From Stutzerimonas stutzeri (lineage in GTDB: Bacteria > Pseudomonadota > Gammaproteobacteria > Pseudomonadales > Pseudomonadaceae), in contig NZ_JAMOIH010000009.1 in assembly GCF_024448955.1 (NCBI RefSeq), positions 62,001 to 126,000 on the forward strand: a stretch of DNA of 64,000 nucleotides. Direction: 5' to 3'. Both the position numbers and the translations under genes were made by a program. Shown one piece after another: positions 59,024 to 64,000 of this stretch. The notes below the pieces were generated by a model that did not search any database, had not been told where the DNA came from, and saw only the letters and a program-made list of their open reading frames with translations. Position 1 is the first letter of the stretch. The number at the start of each line of letters is the position of its first letter.

Positions 59024-60524
59024 GGTGACTGTCCTGCTGAGCGAGATGCGCCTGCCCGGCGGGCGTGAGGCGATATGTTTGCAGCCGGCTATTGGGTTTT
59101 TCCGGCAAGGTGTATTCGATGAGGTTTTCCGTCAGGAGCTGGCGCACCGCCTGGTTGAGCGGTCCGGAGACGCTGCGCTGGCCGAGCGCGCGTGACAACG
59201 CCGCCTTGCTCAGAGCGCCGCTCTGCAGACAACGCAGGACCCGCAGTTGCAGCGACTCTGGCTGTGACTCTGGCTGTGACTCTGGCTGTGACTCTGGCTC
59301 TGCCCAAGGGCTGGGCTCCCGGATGATCATGCCTTTGTCCGACAAATCTGGCCTGTAGGGCAGCATCAGCGTCACGCGAAAGATCGATTCCTCACTGAGG
59401 ATCGGGTCCTGCCCGCCAAAGGCGCGGGCGTATTTGAACAGGTTGCGCACGCCGGAACCCAGTTCCTCGGCCCACTGCATCTCGCGGAACACCCGGGCGA
59501 TGGCCGGGTTCTTCGGCGAAGGCGCGAAATCATCCGGGCGCAGCAGGCCCAGGCCGTGAGGGTTGTTGCTGTTTTCCGTGGTCACCCGATCACGCTGGAT
59601 GATCAGCTTGGCTGGAAACGGGTTGAGGTATTCACGGTGAATCAGCAGGTTGGCCACCACTTCGCGAAAGATCCGCTCACGCAGGCTGACACGCTGGTTG
59701 CCCTCCAGATAAAAGGGATCGGCGACGTGCTTGTTCACGAAGGCCATCAGCCGGTCGTAGCTTTCCAGCAGGTTGGTGCGGATATCGTCGCGGTCGTCGT
59801 AACGGTCGAGGTCCTTCACCCGCAGAATGGCATCGGTGCGGTGATGCGGCACCACGCCCAGCGCCACCTCGTCGCGACCGAACAGCAGCGCGCCGGCCAT
59901 GGAAATGCCCTCCTCCCCGGTCTGGTAATCGCGCTGATACAGGCGGGCGCTTTTCAGCAGCTCCAGATCATCCAACTCGGCCCAGGGGTGACCGCTGCGC
60001 TGCAGCCGCACGTTATGCCGCACCCGCTCGATCAGGTCGTTGCGCAGGTCATCCAGGCGGAGGAACGGAAAGATGCGGTTCTCGCTGTAGCTGACCTGTT
60101 TGCGCAGGTACAGCTCGGCAATCAGCTGCGACCGGCCGGTGATATCGAAGTCGCCGTCCTCGTTGCGGCTGAAGATTCGGCCATTGCAGCTGTGAACCTG
60201 GGAGCTTTCCGGCACGCTCAATACCAGCAACACCTGCCCGTCCAGCTCAACCTGCTCGGGCACCAACGGCATCGGCGGGTTGATCTTCTGCGGGTTGTGC
60301 AGCGTATTGGCGAGGTCCTTGCGCATTTGCGCCAAGGCCTCGGGCGCGATGCCAGTCACCTGACCATCATCCGCCGCGCCCAGTATCAGCGTGCCGCCGC
60401 GCTGGTTGAGAAAGGCGCAGATGGTTTCGTAGATATCGCGATTCAGTGCCTCGCGGGCACGCTTGAACTCGACCGTCAGGCCTTCACCGTCACGTAGTAG
60501 GCGCGCCAGATGTTCAGGCGTCAC
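59016..60524 (-). CDS. AlbA_2/Schlafen-type ATP-binding protein in the hsd locus
   Basis: A 502-residue protein. AlbA_2 (divergent AAA-4) domain at about 12-135 (EGLTVEFKRAREALNRDIYETICAFLNQRGGTLILG), a GHKL-type ATPase-like part (about 290-400; REVVANLLIHREY), a Pro-Glu-Ser-Gln tandem linker (about 408-424) and a C-terminal winged helix (about 428-495). Family members are transcription regulators or RNA-binding/nuclease-like proteins. Placement between hsdS and hsdM, overlapping hsdM, suggests it controls or joins this restriction system. Confidence 0.88.
   Translation of the reverse strand: MTPEHLARLLRDGEGLTVEFKRAREALNRDIYETICAFLNQRGGTLILGAADDGQVTGIAPEALAQMRKDLANTLHNPQKINPPMPLVPEQVELDGQVLLVLSVPESSQVHSCNGRIFSRNEDGDFDITGRSQLIAELYLRKQVSYSENRIFPFLRLDDLRNDLIERVRHNVRLQRSGHPWAELDDLELLKSARLYQRDYQTGEEGISMAGALLFGRDEVALGVVPHHRTDAILRVKDLDRYDDRDDIRTNLLESYDRLMAFVNKHVADPFYLEGNQRVSLRERIFREVVANLLIHREYLNPFPAKLIIQRDRVTTENSNNPHGLGLLRPDDFAPSPKNPAIARVFREMQWAEELGSGVRNLFKYARAFGGQDPILSEESIFRVTLMLPYRPDLSDKGMIIREPSPWAEPESQPESQPESQPESLQLRVLRCLQSGALSKAALSRALGQRSVSGPLNQAVRQLLTENLIEYTLPEKPNSRLQTYRLTPAGQAHLAQQDSHHE
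59254..59301. repeat. In-frame 12-base tandem repeat in the AlbA_2 gene
   Basis: Four copies of GACTCTGGCTGT (last copy one base different), coding on the minus strand for a repeated four-residue Pro-Glu-Ser-Gln linker. The unit length is a multiple of three, so copy changes alter linker length without a frameshift. Confidence 0.95.
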
Positions 60525-60560
60525 GGCAAAACCTCCGCGGCGGGGTACGCACGCAAACCC

Positions 60561-60693
60561 TGTAGGAGCGAGGGGGACGCCTAGTCCTTGCTCGCGATGC
60601 TTTTGCGCTGTGGCGAATCGCGAGGCCGCAGCAGTTCCCTACCACTGCCGGCACTTCCCACATCCCTGTGGGGCGCAAGCTCGCCCCTACAAA
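60561..60693. repeat. Degenerate REP pair between hsdS and the AlbA_2 gene
   Basis: TGTAGGAGCGAG near 60561 and the inverted GCAAGCTCGCCCCTACAA ending at 60692 resemble the arms of the REPIN at 29204, but the intervening DNA is longer and diverged. It lies in the 201-base gap that splits the hsd locus and may separate two transcripts. Confidence 0.65.
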
Positions 60694-60725
60694 AGCGCTT
60701 TGCGGCGTGCGTCCTGTCAGCAGAC

Positions 60726-62321
60726 TCATACCGATGCCTTCGCCTTGCGCCCACGCGCCTTGGGCTGAGCGGCGCGCTCAGCTCGAATACGCTCGAGCAG
60801 CACGCTGGCCGGTTCGTCATTCGGGTCTTGCGGCACCAGCTGGCCGGAGAAGGCTTTTTTAAGGATGGATTGGCGCAGGGCGTCGGCTTGTTGCAGGGAG
60901 TGGGTGATGGTTTGTTGGAGCTGGTCAACTTCAGAGAGTTTGGATTCGATTTCTTTAATGATCAGGCACTGCTCGAAAGGCGAGCAGACAGGTACTGGAG
61001 TGCTCTTGATGTCGTCGCCCGAGACTCCCGACTGCCCTGCTGTTGTCCGAATTTTTGATTCAATAAACTGGCGTGAAGCCCCCGAATTTAATGTTTTTTC
61101 CAAGTAGGAAGTGGATATTTTTTTGGAAAAAACTCTCGTTTGTACCAGCTTGTCCGGGAAAAGATATTTTCCGTCTGACCGATACTCGGCACAGACACCT
61201 ACATAGTGTCGCGACCCGTTATAGCGTGTGAAAACTAGGTCGCCGCGCTGAAGGTAATAACTATCAAACCCTCCGGTTGAATTGTCGATGTACCTAATGT
61301 CTGTCATATCGAAGAAGAGTGGGCGAACGGCACTGATTCTGAAAATTGGCGTTCCAGAATCTCCATCGGGCTTAGCTGAAATTCCGTTCCTTACCAGCGA
61401 GCACAAATCTCCGTACTTCACCCACGCCCACCCCATCGGCAGTTTCGGCAACTCGACCAACTCCTCGACAGTCAACGGTGGCAATGCTTTCTGCACTTTG
61501 GGCTTACTAGGCTTGCTACCGACTTTGCCATTTTCTTCCCATTCTTTCTGCGCGGCCTGCCAGTCCTGCAACAACTGCTGGTCGCGGCCCTCGCGCTCCT
61601 GCTGGATATGCGCCAGCAGGGCCTCAGCGGATTCCAGTTTGTCTGGATTCTGCGCGCGCCAGCCGGCGGTCAGCTTGCCCTCGAATGCATGCTTGAGCAG
61701 GACCTGGCGGTAGACCTTGAGTTGTTGCTGGGCGGTGCGCAGGTTTTCCACGCCCTTGTCCAGCTCAGAAAACAGTTCTTCGATTTTGGCGACGATGCGC
61801 TGCTGTTCGGAGGCTGGTGGGAGCGGTATTTTGCTTTCATTGATATAGCTGGTCGGAACGCGGCGCTGACCAACTGCGCCTGTCATGTTGCGTTCCGCAA
61901 TCATTCGGAACTGTTTGGATGACACGAAGTAGTAGAGATATTGCGGGCTGATATCACCGTAAACACGTAACACATGGAATTCGGTGGAGCCAAAGCCAAT
62001 GTCATTTTGCAACGCAGGAACAACGGCCATCTTGCCGTTTTCCATGCATGGCGTGATCTTGGCGAATAGCACGTCACCTTCACGAAAACCGGTATAGCCT
62101 TTCTTTACTTCGGAAAATTCGCGCTGCGCGCTTACGTCGATATGTCCTGTTTCGGCTTCCACAGCGGGCATAGGGACAAATGATACCAACAGGTTGTCGT
62201 CGATATCCCGCTTGTCCAGTGTTGGGTTTATTTCTGCTATTTCAGGTAGCTGAACCAGTGACCAACTTGTAGGCAGCTCACTTTGTTCTTGCCCATTGTC
62301 CACTACTTCATTCCCCATCAC
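60726..62321 (-). CDS. hsdS: Type I restriction-modification specificity subunit
   Basis: DNA-recognition subunit of 531 residues with two target-recognition domains (about 15-190 and 285-470). Each is followed by a coiled-coil spacer: PLPPASEQQRIVAKIEELFSELDKGVENL and, at the end, SPFEQCLIIKEIESKLSEVDQLQQTI. The ~90-residue middle segment (LLQDWQAAQKEWEENG...) is charged. Both recognition halves, especially 61060-61340 and 61800-62300, are visibly more AT-rich than the spacers, a sign of exchange by recombination. The ATG overlaps the hsdR stop by four bases. Confidence 0.95.
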   Translation of the reverse strand: MMGNEVVDNGQEQSELPTSWSLVQLPEIAEINPTLDKRDIDDNLLVSFVPMPAVEAETGHIDVSAQREFSEVKKGYTGFREGDVLFAKITPCMENGKMAVVPALQNDIGFGSTEFHVLRVYGDISPQYLYYFVSSKQFRMIAERNMTGAVGQRRVPTSYINESKIPLPPASEQQRIVAKIEELFSELDKGVENLRTAQQQLKVYRQVLLKHAFEGKLTAGWRAQNPDKLESAEALLAHIQQEREGRDQQLLQDWQAAQKEWEENGKVGSKPSKPKVQKALPPLTVEELVELPKLPMGWAWVKYGDLCSLVRNGISAKPDGDSGTPIFRISAVRPLFFDMTDIRYIDNSTGGFDSYYLQRGDLVFTRYNGSRHYVGVCAEYRSDGKYLFPDKLVQTRVFSKKISTSYLEKTLNSGASRQFIESKIRTTAGQSGVSGDDIKSTPVPVCSPFEQCLIIKEIESKLSEVDQLQQTITHSLQQADALRQSILKKAFSGQLVPQDPNDEPASVLLERIRAERAAQPKARGRKAKASV

Positions 62322-64000
62322 GCCACTAACGCCTCATTAATCTCATCCATTACCGCCTCGTACTGCGCGCCAAACTGCTCATAGAAACCACCCAACCCGC
62401 CATGGCGGTTGAAAGGCGCGAAGTCTAAAGCATCGCGGTCGATATGGATCGAGGTGGCGATATGGTCGCGGATCATCTGTAGCCACTGCATCTGCGCTTC
62501 GTTGAATTTCTCGCCGCCGCCAGCGTGGCGCTTGAATATCCACTGCTTGAAGTTGCGATTGACCGTGTCTTCGAAGGGGGTGACTTTCGCGTCCAGCCCG
62601 CAGACGCGCCGGATCAGCGCGACCAGGGCAGTCAGTTCATTGAGGGGGTTCTGGCCGCTGACCTCGTCCAGCCGGGCGTAGGCCTGCCACACGTGCAGCG
62701 GCGCCAGATGCGGCTTATCCGTCGTGAGCCGGTCGAACAGGGCGCGAATCTGCTCGTAGGTGACTTCGCGGCGACGCTGTGGCTGAGTGAAGTAGATGCT
62801 CAGGGCGTCGATTTCATCGCGGTGTTCCTGCAGGTAGGCGGCAAAGTCCTCGCTGAGGCTTTGTGCCTGTTCGGCGCTGTCGCGCTGCCAGCCGGCATTG
62901 AGCACTTCGTCCAGGGTGTCGTGGTCGATCTTCTGTTCCTTGTCGCGGCGAATGCGGTCGATCACCTCGATCAGTTCGCCGTTGAACACCTTGGCCGCGT
63001 CCTTGACCAGCTCGGCCTGGGCCTGATCACGCAGAGCCTCGCCGGGGTCCGTGCCGGCGGGCTGGCCGGCCAGCTGCAATGCACGGGCTTCGACCAAGTC
63101 AGCATCGATGGCATTGAACAGCCGGCTGACGATCTGCTGCAGGCTGACACCGCCGCTAAGCGCTTCAAGCTTCTTGTGCTCGGCCGGCTCCAGCTGCTTG
63201 TTCAACCGCGCCAGGCGTCCGGCCAGGGAGCTGACGCTGTCACTGTCGCTGGCGCCCATCATCACGCCCATGGCTAGGTCCTTGAGCGGCACGCTGGGCT
63301 TGGTGATCAGCGGCTGGCTGGCGGTTTTCAGGGATTTGCTGACACCGATGGCATCGACGATGACGTAGTGGGTCTTGCCGGTGATGGCCGCCGAGGAGAC
63401 CTTCTGCAGGTCGTCTTTTTCCAGCGTGCGGGTGCCGCGGCCCTTCATCTGTTCGAAGTAGTTGCGGCTCTTCACGTCGCGCATGAACAGCAGGCATTCC
63501 AGCGGTTTGACGTCGGTGCCGGTGGCGATCATGTCGACGGTCACGGCGATGCGTGGGTAGTAGGCGTTGCGGAACTGGGCGAGCAGGTCCTTCGGGTCTT
63601 CGCCGGCTTCGATGATGTTGCCGTCGGCATCCTTGCGGTCCTGGCCGACGCGGTAGGTGATCTTCTTGCAGAAGGCGTTGCCTTCACCGAACTCCTCGCG
63701 CACGCAGTGGATGATGTCGTCGGCGTGGCTGTCGGTCTTGGCGAAGATCAGCGTCTTGGGCACCTGATATTTGCCGTCGGCTTCGTAACGGTTCGGGAAA
63801 ATCTCCGGCAGCTGGTCGCGGAAGGTGCGGATCACCGTGCGGATCTGGTCCGGGTTGACGATGTTGCGGTCGAGCTGTTTGCCGCTGTAGGCCTCGTCTT
63901 CGTCCTGTAGCTCCCAGCGCTTGCGACGGGTCAGGCGTTCACGGCGTTCGATCTGCTGTTCGGCGCTCAACGCCCCGCCGCGCTGGGTCACCGCGGTTTC
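62318..64000 (-). CDS. hsdR: Type I restriction endonuclease subunit, C-terminal part
   Basis: The frame is open to the right edge, so the N-terminal nuclease and first helicase lobe lie outside. Seen here: second helicase lobe (KTLIFAKTDSHADDIIHCVREEFG; TVDMIATGTDVKPLECLLFMRDVKSRNYFEQMKGRGTRTL, with motif VI GRGTR) and a C-terminal assembly domain of the EcoEI type (FKQWIFKRHAGGGEKFNEAQMQWLQ). Low-identity DNA is not evident. It translocates DNA and cuts unmethylated sites in complex with HsdM and HsdS. It is first in the hsd transcript. Confidence 0.94.
   Translation of the reverse strand, partial: ETAVTQRGGALSAEQQIERRERLTRRKRWELQDEDEAYSGKQLDRNIVNPDQIRTVIRTFRDQLPEIFPNRYEADGKYQVPKTLIFAKTDSHADDIIHCVREEFGEGNAFCKKITYRVGQDRKDADGNIIEAGEDPKDLLAQFRNAYYPRIAVTVDMIATGTDVKPLECLLFMRDVKSRNYFEQMKGRGTRTLEKDDLQKVSSAAITGKTHYVIVDAIGVSKSLKTASQPLITKPSVPLKDLAMGVMMGASDSDSVSSLAGRLARLNKQLEPAEHKKLEALSGGVSLQQIVSRLFNAIDADLVEARALQLAGQPAGTDPGEALRDQAQAELVKDAAKVFNGELIEVIDRIRRDKEQKIDHDTLDEVLNAGWQRDSAEQAQSLSEDFAAYLQEHRDEIDALSIYFTQPQRRREVTYEQIRALFDRLTTDKPHLAPLHVWQAYARLDEVSGQNPLNELTALVALIRRVCGLDAKVTPFEDTVNRNFKQWIFKRHAGGGEKFNEAQMQWLQMIRDHIATSIHIDRDALDFAPFNRHGGLGGFYEQFGAQYEAVMDEINEALVA

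Noticed and set aside
59556-60497. 313-codon plus-strand open frame
   Set aside because: Opposite the AlbA_2 gene; composition typical of an antisense frame (many Val, Gln, Ala, His).

Overview
The window reads as chromosome of a gamma-proteobacterium of the Pseudomonas group, probably the stutzeri (Stutzerimonas) branch. It is GC-rich, densely coding and has no tRNA, rRNA, insertion sequence, prophage or CRISPR array that I can see. The assignment rests on gene content I recognise from P. aeruginosa: rmlBACD next to dctBD-dctPQM (PA5161-PA5169 in PAO1), the spu/agu polyamine genes with desA and a diguanylate cyclase (around PA0286-PA0304), and an aldehyde dehydrogenase/transaminase pair beside rpmG-rpmB (PA5312-PA5316). 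Here these blocks lie within about 50 kb of each other.

Layout. 1-1526 is the 3' part of a chemoreceptor. 1894-5283 is a four-gene dTDP-L-rhamnose operon with overlapping genes. 5415-12117 is a C4-dicarboxylate module: the DctB/DctD two-component system, a near-perfect sigma-54 promoter, and the DctPQM TRAP transporter. 12170-16982 holds unrelated single genes: a 2OG-Fe(II) oxygenase, a secreted DUF2059-like protein, a lipase-like hydrolase, a thioredoxin-fold protein and a second chemoreceptor.

17049-30408 is a polyamine island. It encodes a putrescine/spermidine ABC importer with two binding proteins (SpuD, SpuE, SpuF, SpuG, SpuH), putrescine catabolism (SpuA, SpuB, SpuC, SpuI) and conversion of agmatine to putrescine (AguA, AguB). 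The aldehyde dehydrogenase (49624-51117) and omega-transaminase (51318-52646) further right probably serve the same catabolism. 31902-34231 carries a diguanylate cyclase and a phospholipid desaturase.

34522-49502 is the most interesting stretch. All genes are on the plus strand and mostly overlap. It has three large histidine kinases with closely related catalytic cores, three single-domain response regulators, an Hpt-REC-REC-GGDEF protein, and then a TPR/beta-barrel outer-membrane protein (YaiO-like), a HEAT-repeat inner-membrane protein and a processive family-2 glycosyltransferase. I read it as a phosphorelay plus c-di-GMP circuit built onto a small exopolysaccharide synthesis/export machine that I cannot match to a named system.

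52713-57487 contains rpmG and rpmB, IclR and TetR regulators, an alpha/beta hydrolase and an MFS transporter. 57536-64000 is a type I restriction-modification locus on the minus strand in the unusual order hsdR-hsdS-(AlbA_2/Schlafen-type ATPase)-hsdM; hsdR runs off the right edge. Several short inverted repeats (REP/REPIN-like and a GTAGGGTGG family) lie between genes.
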